A DNA stretch of 64,000 nt from Curtobacterium pusillum (GTDB taxonomy: Bacteria > Actinomycetota > Actinomycetes > Actinomycetales > Microbacteriaceae): the NCBI RefSeq assembly GCF_007673235.1, contig NZ_VDZH01000004.1, positions 62,001 through 126,000 of the forward strand, given 5' to 3'. The position numbers were made by a program, and so were the translations under genes. The notes under the pieces are model-generated. The model was given only the letters and a program-made list of their open reading frames with translations, ran no database searches and was not told the DNA's origin. Of this stretch, positions 25,393 to 35,045 are shown piece after piece. The first letter of the stretch is position 1; every line of letters starts with the position of its first letter.

Positions 25393-26913
25393 TCAGCGCT
25401 TGCGGCGCTCGCGCACGCGCATGTTGACGTTGATCGGCGTCCCCGAGAAGCCCCAGACCTCGCGCAGACGACGGGTGATGAACCGTCGGTACTGCGGGTC
25501 GAGGAAGCCCGTCGTGAACAGCACGAACGTCGGCGGCTGGCTCGAGGCCTGCGTCCCGAACAGGATGCGCGGCTGCTTGCCACCTCGGACCGGGTGCGGG
25601 TGCTCCTGCACGAGTTCGGCGATGAAGGCGTTGACCTTGCCCGTCGGGATGCGCGTGTCCCACGACTCGAGCGCGGTCTCGAGGGCCGGCACGAGCTTCT
25701 CGAGGTGGCGGCCGGTGCGGGCCGACATGTTCACGCGCGGGGCCCATGCGACGTGCGCGAGGTCCTGCTCGATCTCGCGCTCGAGGTAGCGGCGGCGGTC
25801 GTCGTCGAGCAGGTCCCACTTGTTGTAGGCCAGGACGAGCGCGCGACCGGACTCGAGGACGAGGTCGATGATGCGGAGGTCCTGCACGGAGATCGGCTCG
25901 GTGACGTCGAGGACGACCACGGCGACCTCGGCCTTCTCGAGCGCGGCCGTGGTGCGGAGCGAGGCGTAGAAGTCCGCGCCCTGCTGCAGGTGCACGCGCT
26001 TCCGGATGCCGGCGGTGTCGACGAAGCGCCAGACGCGGCCGCCGAGTTCGATCTGCTCGTCCACCGGGTCGCGGGTGGTGCCGGCGAGGTCGTTGACCAC
26101 GACGCGTTCCTCGCCCGCGGCCTTGTTGAGGAGCGAGCTCTTGCCGACGTTCGGACGGCCGAGGATGGCGACGCGACGGGGCCCGCCGACCTCCTGCTTG
26201 GCGACGGCCGACGTGTCGGGCAGGGTCTTGATGATGAGGTCGAGGAGGTCCGCGACGCCACGGCCGTGCAGGGCCGACACGGGGTGCGGCTCGCCGAGAC
26301 CGAGGTTCCAGAGCTCGTAGGCGTCGAGGTCGCGGCGGTCGTCGTCGGACTTGTTCGCGACGACGATGACCGGGCGGTCGGTGCCGCGGAGCATCTTCAC
26401 GACGTGCTCGTCGGTGGCGGTGATGCCGACCGTGACGTCCACGACGAAGAGCACCGCGTCGGCGAGGTCGATCGCCACCTCGGCCTGGGCGGCGACGGAG
26501 GCGTTGATGCCCTGTGCGTCGGGCTCCCAGCCGCCGGTGTCGACGAGGGTGAAGCGCTTGTCGTTCCACTCCGCCTTGTACGAGACGCGGTCGCGCGTGA
26601 CGCCGGGGACGTCCTGCACGACGGCCTCGCGACGGCCGAGGATGCGGTTCACGAGGGCCGACTTGCCGACGTTCGGGCGCCCGACGATCGCGAGCACCGG
26701 GTACGCCGGCAGGTAGGTGATGCCGTCCTCGCCGAGCTGGCCGGCTTCGAGCAGGGCGACGTCTTCCTCGTCGAGCTCGTAGTCCTCGAGCCCGGCGCGG
26801 AGCGCGGTCGCCCGCTGTTCGGCCTCGGCCTCGTCGAGCCCGGCGAGCCGCTCGCCGAGCGCGTCGTCGTACTCCGGGAAGTCGTCTCGGTCTGAGTTGT
26901 CCAGCTGCGCCAT
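25393..26913 (-). CDS. der: Ribosome assembly GTPase Der (EngA)
   Basis: A 506-residue essential GTPase with two tandem G domains that act in 50S subunit maturation. G1 motifs GRPNVGKS occur near residues 78-85 and again near 250; each domain also has DTGG or DTAG and NKSD or NKWD motifs. The C-terminal KH-like domain follows ([20 protein letters not shown]). The first 70 residues are an extra acidic extension ([11 protein letters not shown]) often seen in actinobacterial Der. It sits downstream of cmk as in mycobacteria. Confidence 0.95.
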   Translation of the reverse strand: MAQLDNSDRDDFPEYDDALGERLAGLDEAEAEQRATALRAGLEDYELDEEDVALLEAGQLGEDGITYLPAYPVLAIVGRPNVGKSALVNRILGRREAVVQDVPGVTRDRVSYKAEWNDKRFTLVDTGGWEPDAQGINASVAAQAEVAIDLADAVLFVVDVTVGITATDEHVVKMLRGTDRPVIVVANKSDDDRRDLDAYELWNLGLGEPHPVSALHGRGVADLLDLIIKTLPDTSAVAKQEVGGPRRVAILGRPNVGKSSLLNKAAGEERVVVNDLAGTTRDPVDEQIELGGRVWRFVDTAGIRKRVHLQQGADFYASLRTTAALEKAEVAVVVLDVTEPISVQDLRIIDLVLESGRALVLAYNKWDLLDDDRRRYLEREIEQDLAHVAWAPRVNMSARTGRHLEKLVPALETALESWDTRIPTGKVNAFIAELVQEHPHPVRGGKQPRILFGTQASSQPPTFVLFTTGFLDPQYRRFITRRLREVWGFSGTPINVNMRVRERRKR

Positions 26914-26981
26914 GTGGGTGTCCTTGCCGGCGACCGTTCGGCCGCGTGTTGTCAGTGCTTGGCCGCGCGTGGCCCTGGTGG

Positions 26982-27845
26982 TCAGTGCCCGGCCGCGCGG
27001 GCCAGGTCGACGACCGCTTGCACGGTCTGGTCGAAGTCGAGGTCGGTGGAGTCGAGCGTCGTGACGCCGTCGGCGGCGTTCATGAAGTCGACGACCTTCG
27101 CGTCCGCCGCGTCGCGACGAGCGAGTGCGGCGGAGGTCTCGGCGGCCGACTGGGTGGTGACCTCAGCCGAGCGCCGGGCCATTCTAACGGACTCGTCGGC
27201 CGTCAGCAGGATCCGGACCTCGGCGTCGGGTGCGACGACCGTGGTGATGTCCCGACCCTCGGTGATGATGCCCCGGCCATCGGCCTTGCGCATCACGTTC
27301 CGGAAGAGCTGCACGAGCCGCTGGCGGACCTCCGGCAGCTTCGCGATGTGGGCCACCGCGCCGGTGACCTCGGGCGTGCGGATCGCGTCGGTGACGTCGG
27401 CGCCGTTCACCCGGACGAAGTAGGCGTCGGGGTCGGTGCCGATCGCGTAGTCGAAGGTGTCCCAGCTCGCCAGGATCGCCGCGGCGTCGTCGAGGTCGAC
27501 CTGTTCCTGCAGGGCGTGCCACGCCAGCGCCCGGTAGGCGGCGCCGGTGTCCTGGTAGCCGAACCCGAGCGCACGAGCCGCGGCCCGGGACACGCTCGAC
27601 TTGCCGCTGCCCGCGGGGCCGTCGACCGCGATGACGAACTTCGCGACGAAGGCGCCGTCCGGCAGCCCGGCGGGGATCGGCGCGCTCGTGGAACCCGGCT
27701 CGCCACCGCCCTGCCCGTCGAGCCCGCCACCGGCACCGCCGATCGGGCCGGGCTGGTCGTCGGGCGTGGGCAGCCCCGTGTCGGGTCCGTCCGGACCACC
27801 GGTCACACCGGACTCGGCGGCTGCGTGCGTTTCGTTCAGGCCCAT
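26982..27845 (-). CDS. cmk: Cytidylate kinase
   Basis: A 287-residue (d)CMP kinase that phosphorylates CMP and dCMP. The P-loop is [12 protein letters not shown] and the core includes [15 protein letters not shown] and the lid-like RRSAEVTT. It carries an unusual Gly/Pro-rich N-terminal extension of about 70 residues before the P-loop, absent from standard Cmk. ATG at 27845 overlaps the tyrA stop by 10 bases (GGAGG lies 11 bases before it); ATG at 27863 is an alternative. der follows downstream. A near-copy of its last 23 bases lies just past the stop. Confidence 0.88.
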   Translation of the reverse strand: MGLNETHAAAESGVTGGPDGPDTGLPTPDDQPGPIGGAGGGLDGQGGGEPGSTSAPIPAGLPDGAFVAKFVIAVDGPAGSGKSSVSRAAARALGFGYQDTGAAYRALAWHALQEQVDLDDAAAILASWDTFDYAIGTDPDAYFVRVNGADVTDAIRTPEVTGAVAHIAKLPEVRQRLVQLFRNVMRKADGRGIITEGRDITTVVAPDAEVRILLTADESVRMARRSAEVTTQSAAETSAALARRDAADAKVVDFMNAADGVTTLDSTDLDFDQTVQAVVDLARAAGH

Positions 27846-28960
27846 GCTGCTGCGATCCTCCATCCGCGACCCTCGAGTTCCTCGACGAGTCGCTGTTCCT
27901 GCTCGGGCACGACCGACACCTCGACGATGCCGATCTGCGCGCCCGGTGAGTGCTCGAGGCGCATGTCCTCGAGGTTGATGCCGATCTCCCCGATGAACGT
28001 GAGGAGGGCGGCGATCTGCCCGGGGGTGTCGTCGACGAGGACGACCACCTGGGCGAAGCGCTTGGTGGTGCCGTGCTTGCCCGGCAGCCGTTCGACACCG
28101 CGGTTGCCCGCGGCGATGGTCTCGGCGATGGCACGGGGCGAACCGGACCCGGCCGGGTCGTCCAGCGCCGTGAGGACACGGTCGAGGTCGTCACGGAGGT
28201 CCGCGAGCACCGGCCGGATGCGCGACGCGTTCGCGCCGATGATCTGCACCCACAGGCCAGGGTCGCTCGCGGCGATGCGGGTGACGTCGCGGACACCCCC
28301 GCCGGCGAGGCCGAGCGAGCCCGAAGGGGCATCCCGGAGCCGGGCGGCCATGAGCGTCGAGACGAGCTGCGGCGTGTGCGAGACGTAGGCGACCGCTAGG
28401 TCGTGCGACTCCGGGTCCATGGGGACGACCGTCGCACCGACGTCGAGCGCCAGGTCTTCGACCACGGCGGCTCGCTGGTAGGTGATGTCGTCGTGTCCGG
28501 CGATCACCCAGGGCTGCCCGAGGAACAGGTCGGCGCGCGCTGCCGTCGGGCCGCTGCGCTCGCGTCCGGCCATCGGGTGCGAGCCGATGTAGCGGCTGAC
28601 GTCCGCACCCGCGGCACGCAGCGCGTCCAGCGGACCGGACTTCACGCTCGCGACGTCGGTGACCACCGCGTGCGGGGAGGCGGCGAGCTCCCGCGACACC
28701 ACGCTCGCCACGACGTCCGGCGGGACGGCCACCACGATGAGTTCCGGATCGTCGCCAGAGGCCGGACGTCGCCCGGCGCCGTAGTCGACGGCCAGCGCGA
28801 GCGCCGCGGGCGAGACGTCGTCGAGGACGACGTCCACGCCCTTCTCGCGGAGCGCCAGGCCGATCGACGCACCGAGCAGTCCGGCGCCGACGATCCGCAC
28901 GGGTCCGCGCAGCCGCCGGTCGATGTCCGGGGCGTCGTGCGGGGCGGGGGCGTCGGTCAC
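27836..28960 (-). CDS. tyrA: Prephenate dehydrogenase
   Basis: A 374-residue NAD-dependent enzyme for tyrosine synthesis, converting prephenate to 4-hydroxyphenylpyruvate. The Rossmann motif is [11 protein letters not shown] near residues 23-33; the catalytic-region segment [13 protein letters not shown] is typical. Residues 300-365 form an ACT domain ([19 protein letters not shown]), suggesting feedback control by an aromatic amino acid. The GTG start lies 19 bases after the rluB stop and the gene overlaps cmk. This location between rluB and cmk differs from the M. tuberculosis order I recall. Confidence 0.88.
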   Translation of the reverse strand: MTDAPAPHDAPDIDRRLRGPVRIVGAGLLGASIGLALREKGVDVVLDDVSPAALALAVDYGAGRRPASGDDPELIVVAVPPDVVASVVSRELAASPHAVVTDVASVKSGPLDALRAAGADVSRYIGSHPMAGRERSGPTAARADLFLGQPWVIAGHDDITYQRAAVVEDLALDVGATVVPMDPESHDLAVAYVSHTPQLVSTLMAARLRDAPSGSLGLAGGGVRDVTRIAASDPGLWVQIIGANASRIRPVLADLRDDLDRVLTALDDPAGSGSPRAIAETIAAGNRGVERLPGKHGTTKRFAQVVVLVDDTPGQIAALLTFIGEIGINLEDMRLEHSPGAQIGIVEVSVVPEQEQRLVEELEGRGWRIAAAWA

Positions 28961-28979
28961 CCGGCAAGCCTACCGATCG

Positions 28980-30893
28980 TCAGTCCGAGGACTCCCCGTC
29001 GTCGGCGCCCTGTGCAGAACCCTTCGCCTCGCGGGCGATGCGGAGGAGCTTGCCCAGCTCGACGGTCGAGAGCTCCCGGGTCTTGCCGATCGGCAGCGAC
29101 CCGAGGTGCAGCGGCCCGAACGAGCGCCGGACGAGTTCGAGCACCGGGTGGTCGACCTCGTCGAGCATGCGGCGGACGATCCGGTTGCGACCGGAGTGCA
29201 GCGTGATCTCGACGAGCGACTCCCCGCGCGAGGACTCCAGCAGTCGCACCTTGTCGGCGGCGATCGGCCCGTCCTCGAGCTCCACACCGTCGAGCAGCCG
29301 CTGCACCGTCGCCGGGTTCACGTTGCCGCGCACCTTCGCGATGTACGTCTTCGTCACCCCGAACGACGGGTGCGCGAGCACGTGCGCCAGGTCGCCGTCG
29401 TTGGTGAGCACGAGCAGGCCCGACGTCTCGGTGTCGAGTCGGCCGACGTTGAAGAGGCGCTCCTCGTACCGGTCGACGTACTCGGACAGGTCGCGGCGTC
29501 CGCGCTCGTCCTGCAGGCTCGACACCATGCCGGTCGGCTTGTTGAGCAGCACGTAGCGGCGCGAGCTGTCGATCTGCACGGGGACCCCGTCGACGGCGAT
29601 CTGGTCGGTCTCGGGGTCGACCCGGCGGCCGAGCGCGTCGACGACCTCGCCGTTGACCGTCACGCGGCCCTCGACGATCAGGTTCTCCGCGACGCGGCGA
29701 GATGCCACGCCCGCAGCGGCGATCACCTTCTGCAGGCGCTCGCCCTCAGCCTGGAGGCCCGGTGCGGCCCCGGCGGTCGCCGTCCCGTCCGCCGCGTCCC
29801 AGTCCGGGATGATCGGGCGCTCGGGCGTGCCCTCGAGCGGCTGGCCCTGCTGGTCGCGGGCGCCCTCGGGCCGCGGGGTGGTGCGGCGGTCGGTGCCGCG
29901 CGGGCCGGTGCTGCGGGGACGGTCGCCGTTGCGCGCCGTCGTGGTGCCGCCGACGTAGCGTCGGCCGTTGTGCCACACCGTGCTCGGTCGGCCGTCGGGG
30001 GCGCGGCGGTCCTCGCGGGCCGGGTCACGGCGGCGGTCGTCGTCGCGGCGTGGTGCAGGGCGCCGGTCGTCACGGCGATCATCGCGGCGGTCATCACGAC
30101 GGTCGTCGCGGCCACGGTACCCACCGCGGTCGTCCTCACGGCGCGGGGCGTCACGGCGGTCGTCACGACCCCGGTACCCACCACCGTTCGCCGGACGCTC
30201 GTCACGGCCGCGGTACCCGCCGGAAGCGGGACGCTCGTCACGGCCGCGGTACCCGCCACTGGATGCCGGGCGGTCGTCCTCACGGCGGTTGAACCCGCCG
30301 CGGTCGCCACCACGGCGGTCGTCGTCACGGCCGACGAAACGGCCACGGTCTCCCCCGCGGTCGTCCCGACCGCGGTACCCACCCGACGCCGGACGCTCGT
30401 CGCGACCGCGGTACCCACCGGAGGTCGGACGGTCGTCGCGACCCCGGTACCCACCGGAGGTCGGACGGTCGTCGCGACCCCGGTACCCACGGCGGTCGTC
30501 GTCGCGGCGCGGGGCCTCCCGGCGGTCGTCACGACCCCGGTACCCGCCACCGTTCGACGGACGCTCATCGCGGCCGCGGTACCCGCCACCGGATGCCGGG
30601 CGGTCGTCACGGCCGCGGTACCCACCACGGTCGTCCTCACGGCGCCCGGAACCCGCACGGTCGTCACGCCCGCGGTACCCACCACCGTTCGACGGGCGGT
30701 CGTCACGGCCGCGGTACCCACCCGAAGCGGGACGCTCGTCACGACCCCGGTACCCACCGCGGTCGTCGCGACCCGAGTCGCCAGACCGGCCGCCTGCTCG
30801 ACCGGAGCCGGCGTTGCGGTCGCGTGACGCGCCTCCAGTCCGACTCGAACCGCCCCGCGGGCCGCCTCGTCGTTCTTCCTCATACGCGGCCAT
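28980..30893 (-). CDS. rluB: Pseudouridine synthase RluB-type with a very long repetitive N-terminus
   Basis: A 637-residue protein. The last 250 residues are a normal RsuA/RluB rRNA pseudouridine synthase: S4 domain (LQKVIAAAGVASRRVAEN), then LLNKPTGMVSS and the catalytic-Asp motif VGRLDTETSGLL. The first 385 residues are a disordered Arg/Gly/Asp-rich region with GYRGRD repeated 14 times, in units of about 11-14 residues such as GGYRGRDDRPTSG. This resembles RGG/RNA-binding tails and is several times longer than that of typical RluB. ATG at 30893, with AAGGG 7 bases upstream, overlaps the scpB stop by 14 bases. Confidence 0.9.
   Translation of the reverse strand: MAAYEEERRGGPRGGSSRTGGASRDRNAGSGRAGGRSGDSGRDDRGGYRGRDERPASGGYRGRDDRPSNGGGYRGRDDRAGSGRREDDRGGYRGRDDRPASGGGYRGRDERPSNGGGYRGRDDRREAPRRDDDRRGYRGRDDRPTSGGYRGRDDRPTSGGYRGRDERPASGGYRGRDDRGGDRGRFVGRDDDRRGGDRGGFNRREDDRPASSGGYRGRDERPASGGYRGRDERPANGGGYRGRDDRRDAPRREDDRGGYRGRDDRRDDRRDDRRDDRRPAPRRDDDRRRDPAREDRRAPDGRPSTVWHNGRRYVGGTTTARNGDRPRSTGPRGTDRRTTPRPEGARDQQGQPLEGTPERPIIPDWDAADGTATAGAAPGLQAEGERLQKVIAAAGVASRRVAENLIVEGRVTVNGEVVDALGRRVDPETDQIAVDGVPVQIDSSRRYVLLNKPTGMVSSLQDERGRRDLSEYVDRYEERLFNVGRLDTETSGLLVLTNDGDLAHVLAHPSFGVTKTYIAKVRGNVNPATVQRLLDGVELEDGPIAADKVRLLESSRGESLVEITLHSGRNRIVRRMLDEVDHPVLELVRRSFGPLHLGSLPIGKTRELSTVELGKLLRIAREAKGSAQGADDGESSD
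30060..30860. repeat. Coding tandem repeats in rluB
   Basis: DNA encoding the N-terminal GYRGRD repeats of rluB on the minus strand. The recurring motif on the plus strand is CGGTACCC with CGGTCGTC or GTCACG flanks. Copies are diverged but similar enough for slippage or recombination. This is not a CRISPR array. Confidence 0.8.
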
Positions 30894-31557
30894 CGGGGAT
30901 CCCTTCGTTCTGCTCGAAGCCGTCCGCACCGTCGTCCAGGAGGGGCGAGATGAGCGGCAGCTCGTCGAGCGAGTTGATGCCGAGCTGCTGCAGGAGCAGG
31001 TCGGACGTGACGTAGTTGATGGCGCCGGTCTCGGCGTCGGTGAAGGACTCCTCGATGAGCCCGCGGGCGACGAGGGTCCGGACGACGCCGTCGACGTTCA
31101 CCGCGCGGATCGAGGCGATCTGCGAGCGGGTGATCGGCTGCTTGTAGGCGACGACCGCGAGGGTCTCGAGCGCGGCCTGGGACAGTCGGGAGGGCCGTTC
31201 CGCCTCGACGAACTGCTCGACGACGTCGTCGAGGTCCTGTCGGACGTAGAAGCGCCAGCCGCCGCCGACCTCCCGGAGCTCGAACCCGCGGCGGACGGTG
31301 CCGTCGACACCGTCGAAGTCCGCCACGAGGCGCTCGATCGCCTGCCGGACCGCGGGCACCGGAGCACCGACGGCCGCGCCGAGCGACACGAGGGACTGGG
31401 GCTCGTCGGCGATCATGAGGATCGCCTCGAGCTGCCGGTCGATCGGGACCGCGTGCGCTGTGCGAGCGTGGATCTCCTGCTCGATCGCGCGGGCGTCGGC
31501 CATCTCGTCGGCGCCGCCGGGTTCGGCGCTGGACGTGTCGTGCACGTCATCCGTCAT
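30880..31557 (-). CDS. scpB: Segregation and condensation protein B
   Basis: A 225-residue subunit of the SMC-ScpA-ScpB condensin, which organises chromosome segregation. Two winged-helix domains are recognisable, including EAILMIADEPQSLVSLGAAV and LSQAALETLAVVAYKQPITRSQIASIRAVN. The start overlaps the scpA stop by 11 bases and its stop overlaps the rluB start by 14 bases, so translation is coupled. The extra tail after about residue 200 is acidic. Confidence 0.93.
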   Translation of the reverse strand: MTDDVHDTSSAEPGGADEMADARAIEQEIHARTAHAVPIDRQLEAILMIADEPQSLVSLGAAVGAPVPAVRQAIERLVADFDGVDGTVRRGFELREVGGGWRFYVRQDLDDVVEQFVEAERPSRLSQAALETLAVVAYKQPITRSQIASIRAVNVDGVVRTLVARGLIEESFTDAETGAINYVTSDLLLQQLGINSLDELPLISPLLDDGADGFEQNEGIPDGRV

Positions 31558-32401
31558 AGTCGGCTCCCAGGTTGGCGAGGCTCTCGTCGGACCAGTCCTC
31601 GGCGGTCCAACGCAGCGTCAGCTCCCCGAGCGGTTCGAACTGTTCGAACGAGATGGACGCGTTCCGGTACAGCTCCAGGATCGCGAGGAAGCGAGCCACC
31701 ACGATACCCGTCTCCGAGACGCCGGCGACCAGTTCGCGGAACGAGACGTCCTCGTCGGCGCGGGTCCGGAGGATCGAGACGACGATGGCGGCCTGCTCGC
31801 GGATGCTCACGAGCGGGGCGTGCAGGTGGTCGAGTCCGACGGTGGGGAGCTCCCGCGGCGCGAACGCGAGGGTCGCCAGCGCGGCGAAGTCCTGCACCGA
31901 CAGGGTCCACACGAGTTCGGGCGTCCTGGCGCGGAACCGTTCCTCGAGCCGGACGCTCCGGACGTGCCGGCGGGACTCGGTCAGCCATCGGGAGCCGAAC
32001 CAGTCGGCGGCCTGCTTGAACGCCCGGTACTGCAGGAGCCGGGCGAACAGGAGGTCGCGGGCCTCGAGCAGGGCGACGTCCTCGGCGTCGACGAGTTCAC
32101 CCTGCGGCAGGAGCCCGGCGATCTTCAGGTCGAGCAGGGTCGCCGCGACGACGAGGAACTCGCTGGCCTCGTCGAGCTCGTCCGCCGACTCGGCCAGGCG
32201 CACGTACTCGATGAACTCCCCCGTCACCGCGCCGAGCGAGACCTCGGTGATGTCGAGCTCGTGCTTCGTGATGAGCGACAGCAGCAGGTCGAACGGGCCG
32301 TCGAAGTTCCGGAGCCGAACCCGGAAGCCGGGCGCGGTCTGCGTGCCGGCGGGCGCGTCGGCCGGCTGCTGGACGACGGCGTCGTCAGGCGACGGCGCCA
32401 C
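31547..32401 (-). CDS. scpA: Segregation and condensation protein A
   Basis: A 284-residue kleisin of the SMC complex. The N-terminal SMC-binding part RLRNFDGPFDLLLSLITKHELDI and the central EFLVVAATLLDLKI are family hallmarks. The C-terminal winged helix ends near SFEQFEPLGELTLRWT. Starts with GTG, overlapping the parA stop by 17 bases; overlaps scpB by 11 bases. parA, scpA and scpB thus form one segregation operon leading into rluB. Confidence 0.93.
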   Translation of the reverse strand: MAPSPDDAVVQQPADAPAGTQTAPGFRVRLRNFDGPFDLLLSLITKHELDITEVSLGAVTGEFIEYVRLAESADELDEASEFLVVAATLLDLKIAGLLPQGELVDAEDVALLEARDLLFARLLQYRAFKQAADWFGSRWLTESRRHVRSVRLEERFRARTPELVWTLSVQDFAALATLAFAPRELPTVGLDHLHAPLVSIREQAAIVVSILRTRADEDVSFRELVAGVSETGIVVARFLAILELYRNASISFEQFEPLGELTLRWTAEDWSDESLANLGADYDG

Positions 32402-33263
32402 GCTCGACGAGCTCCCTGGCGAGCTGCCGGTACGCGTGCGCGGCGGCGTGGTCCGGAGCGGTCTGCGTGATCGGACGGGCCGAGACCGTGGCGTCCGGGA
32501 ACTTCACCGTGCGGCCGATGACCGTGTCGAGGACGCGGTCGTCGAAGGTGTCCACGACGCGCTCCATGACCTCGCGCGAGTGCAGCGTTCGTGAGTCGTA
32601 CATCGTCGCGAGGATGCCGTCGAGCGTCAGCGCCGGGTTGAGCCGGTCGCGCACCTTGTCGATCGTCTCGATGAGCAGGGCGACACCGCGCAGCGCGAAG
32701 AACTCGCACTCGAGCGGGATGAGCACGCCGTGCGCCGCGGTGAGGGCGTTCACGGTGAGCAGCCCGAGCGACGGCTGGCAGTCGACCAGGATCACGTCGT
32801 AGTCGTTCGCGACCTTCCGCAGCACGCTCGCGAGGATCTGCTCCCGAGCGACCTCGTTGACGAGGTGCACCTCGGCCGCGGACAGGTCGATGTTCGCCGG
32901 GATGACGTCGAGGTACGGCGTGTTCGTCGGCTGGATGACCTGGTTCGGGTCCTTGATCGACCCCATCAGCAGGTCGTAGACGGTGGGGATGTCGTGGGTC
33001 CGCACGCCGAGGCCCGCGGACAGCGCGCCCTGAGGGTCGAAGTCGACGGCGAGGACCTTGCGGCCGTACTCCGCCAGCGCCGCACCGAGGTTGATGGACG
33101 TCGTGGTCTTGCCGACGCCGCCCTTCTGGTTGCAGAGCGCGATGATGCGAGCGGGGCCGTGACCGTCGAGTTCCTCGGGCACCGCGAACTGCCGGACGGG
33201 CCGTCCGGTCGGACCGAAGGTGGTCTCGCCGGTTCCGGGGGTGGTCGTCGGGTTCGTGCTCAC
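32385..33263 (-). CDS. parA: ParA family ATPase
   Basis: A 292-residue Walker-type ATPase related to ParA/Soj, placed beside scpA as in M. tuberculosis. The deviant Walker A is CNQKGGVGKTTTSIN near 47-61 and the Walker B is VILVDCQPSLG. The start is GTG at 33263, with TACGAT (complement of 33270-33275) ending 6 bases before it, so it should be leaderless; the first 40 residues are Thr/Pro-rich. No parB is beside it, so it is probably not the origin-linked ParA. Confidence 0.86.
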   Translation of the reverse strand: MSTNPTTTPGTGETTFGPTGRPVRQFAVPEELDGHGPARIIALCNQKGGVGKTTTSINLGAALAEYGRKVLAVDFDPQGALSAGLGVRTHDIPTVYDLLMGSIKDPNQVIQPTNTPYLDVIPANIDLSAAEVHLVNEVAREQILASVLRKVANDYDVILVDCQPSLGLLTVNALTAAHGVLIPLECEFFALRGVALLIETIDKVRDRLNPALTLDGILATMYDSRTLHSREVMERVVDTFDDRVLDTVIGRTVKFPDATVSARPITQTAPDHAAAHAYRQLARELVERGAVA

Positions 33264-33354
33264 CCGGCCATCGTACCGGCGACCGGCCGCCGGGCCGGGC
33301 CGCACCGCCGTGGCGGCGACCGGCGGAGGTCGCTGGCCGCGGGGCGGACGCGAG

Positions 33355-33421
33355 CCGTGCCTCCAGACGGTCAACCGATGCGCGTCACGTGGGTGGGCCG
33401 CTCATCGGACTGGAGGCGCGG
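33355..33421. terminator. GCCTCC...GGAGGC stem with a long loop
   Basis: CCGTGCCTCCAG (33355-33366) and CTGGAGGCGCGG (33410-33421) are nearly complementary with a 43-base loop, just past the sseB stop at 33423. The arms have reversed polarity relative to the other members of the family. It could be the end of the sseB transcript. Confidence 0.45.
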
Positions 33422-33422
33422 A

Positions 33423-34259
33423 TCACGCTGGGCGGAGCGCCACCCTCATGCTGTCCACGCGTTCCGCGATGACGGCGTCCGCCGTCCAGCGCTGCTGCAG
33501 CCGACCGACGAGCTCCTGCACCTGCGCCTGGTCGAGCCCGGGGCGGAGCGCGAGGCCCACGGTCAGCTCCGCCCCGGCGAACCGCCCGAGCGGGTCCCCC
33601 GGTGCCAGCTCGACCCGCGCCACCGAACGCTCCCCGACGACGGAGTCGGCGAAGGCCTGCCCGACCTCCGGGTCCTCGAAGCAGGGCGTCCACGGCAGGT
33701 CCTGCCCGAGTGCCCACACGGCCGGGCGACGCAGGACGAACTCGGTCGGCGAGGTCGGGTCGAGCACGACGAGCTGGGTCTCCTCGCTCGCCGCCGCCAT
33801 CGCGACCCGGCGAGACTCGGCCGGCACGGGCCGGGCGTCGGCGTCCCACGCACGCATCGCCGCCACCGAGGTGAACGCCGGCATCACGCTGCGCCCGTCC
33901 GGCCCGGCGACCGTGACGATCGAGAGTTCCTGGGTCTTGTCGACGAGCTTCCCGGTGTCGGTGTGTCCGACGTCCCCGGCCTCGGCGACGAGCGGGATGA
34001 GCAGGCGCGCGGTGCGCAGGGCCTCGACGATCGACCGCTGCGAGCCGCCGTCGGGCAGCGCGGTGATCGCCGCGACGAGCGATGGGTCGGCGAGGCCGTC
34101 GTCGTCGTCGAACGTCGTGTCGTGCTGCTCGAACGTCCGGCCGGCCCACGCGATGCCCGCGGAGTCGGCAGCGCCGCCGGGGGTGTGCGCGTCGTCGGGG
34201 TGGCCCTCGCCCGCCGGTGCGTCGGGTCCGGTGCCGCGGCCGTTCGAGATGCCCGCCAC
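33423..34259 (-). CDS. SseB family protein
   Basis: A 278-residue protein with SseB N-terminal-type features: LRTARLLIPLVAEA, the ELSIVTVAGPDGRSVMPAFTSV segment and VMAAASEETQLVVLDP. SseB proteins are cytoplasmic and have poorly defined roles (some linked to type VII or type III secretion or serine metabolism). The GTG start lies just past the priA stop, so the gene is the last of the histidine cluster, as in Streptomyces. An acidic Asp-rich stretch (TFDDDDG) lies near residue 55. Confidence 0.7.
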   Translation of the reverse strand: MAGISNGRGTGPDAPAGEGHPDDAHTPGGAADSAGIAWAGRTFEQHDTTFDDDDGLADPSLVAAITALPDGGSQRSIVEALRTARLLIPLVAEAGDVGHTDTGKLVDKTQELSIVTVAGPDGRSVMPAFTSVAAMRAWDADARPVPAESRRVAMAAASEETQLVVLDPTSPTEFVLRRPAVWALGQDLPWTPCFEDPEVGQAFADSVVGERSVARVELAPGDPLGRFAGAELTVGLALRPGLDQAQVQELVGRLQQRWTADAVIAERVDSMRVALRPA

Positions 34260-34263
34260 GCGG

Positions 34264-35010
34264 CTACTCCGAGGTGATGTCGAGGGCGGCCGGGAGCGTG
34301 AACGCCCCCGAGTAGAGCGCCTTGCCGATGATCGCGCCCTCGAGGCCGTGCGGCACGAGCTCACGCAGCGCCCGCAGGTCGTCGAGCGTCGAGATGCCGC
34401 CGGAGGCGACGACGGGCTGGTCGGTGCGGTCGCAGACCTCGCGGAGCAGGTCGACGTTCGGGCCCTGCAGCGTGCCGTCCTTCGTCACGTCGGTCACCAC
34501 GTAGCGGGCGCAGCCGGCCTCCTCGAGCCGGTCGAGGACCTCCCACAGGTCCCCGGCGTCCTCGGTCCACCCACGGCTCGCGAGCGTGGTGCCGCGGACG
34601 TCGAGCCCGACGGCGATCTGCTCGCCGTACGTCCGGATCACGCGGGCGGCCCACTCGGGGTTCTCGAGCGCGGCCGTGCCGAGGTTGACGCGTGCGGCCC
34701 CGGTCGCGAGGGCGGCCTCGAGCGAGGCGTCGTCGCGGATGCCGCCGGAGAGCTCGACGGCGACGCCCTCGACCTCACGGATGGCGTGCGCGATGACCTT
34801 GCGGTTGTCACCACGGCCGAACGCGGCGTCGAGGTCGACGAGGTGGATCCACTCGGCGCCCTCGTCGCGCCACGTGCGGGCGGCCGACACCGGGTCGCCG
34901 TAGGAGGTCTCACTACCGGCCTCCCCCTGGGTGAGGCGCACCGCCTGGCCGTCGACGACGTCCACGGCGGGCAGCAGGACGAGGGGCGGGGTGGCGATGA
35001 GGTCGGTCAT
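34264..35010 (-). CDS. priA: Phosphoribosyl isomerase (HisA/PriA)
   Basis: A 248-residue TIM barrel. HisA isomerises ProFAR in histidine synthesis, and the actinobacterial PriA form also does the tryptophan TrpF step. The phosphate-binding motifs are [20 protein letters not shown] and [15 protein letters not shown], with [11 protein letters not shown] in the middle. As an actinobacterium it most likely carries the dual-substrate PriA, but the sequence alone does not prove it. It sits in the hisC-hisB-hisH-priA operon order. Confidence 0.9.
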   Translation of the reverse strand: MTDLIATPPLVLLPAVDVVDGQAVRLTQGEAGSETSYGDPVSAARTWRDEGAEWIHLVDLDAAFGRGDNRKVIAHAIREVEGVAVELSGGIRDDASLEAALATGAARVNLGTAALENPEWAARVIRTYGEQIAVGLDVRGTTLASRGWTEDAGDLWEVLDRLEEAGCARYVVTDVTKDGTLQGPNVDLLREVCDRTDQPVVASGGISTLDDLRALRELVPHGLEGAIIGKALYSGAFTLPAALDITSE

Positions 35011-35045
35011 GGTCCTGTTCTCGGTTGCGGTGGGGTCGGACGGGT

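Noticed and set aside
30060..30860. Regularly spaced short repeats that could suggest CRISPR
   Set aside because: They are in frame with rluB, vary in spacing and sequence, and encode protein repeats; no cas genes.
29968..32019. Plus-strand Arg/Ser-rich ORF opposite rluB and scpAB
   Set aside because: Shadow of the minus-strand RGG repeats and scp genes; lacks a plausible start or domain.
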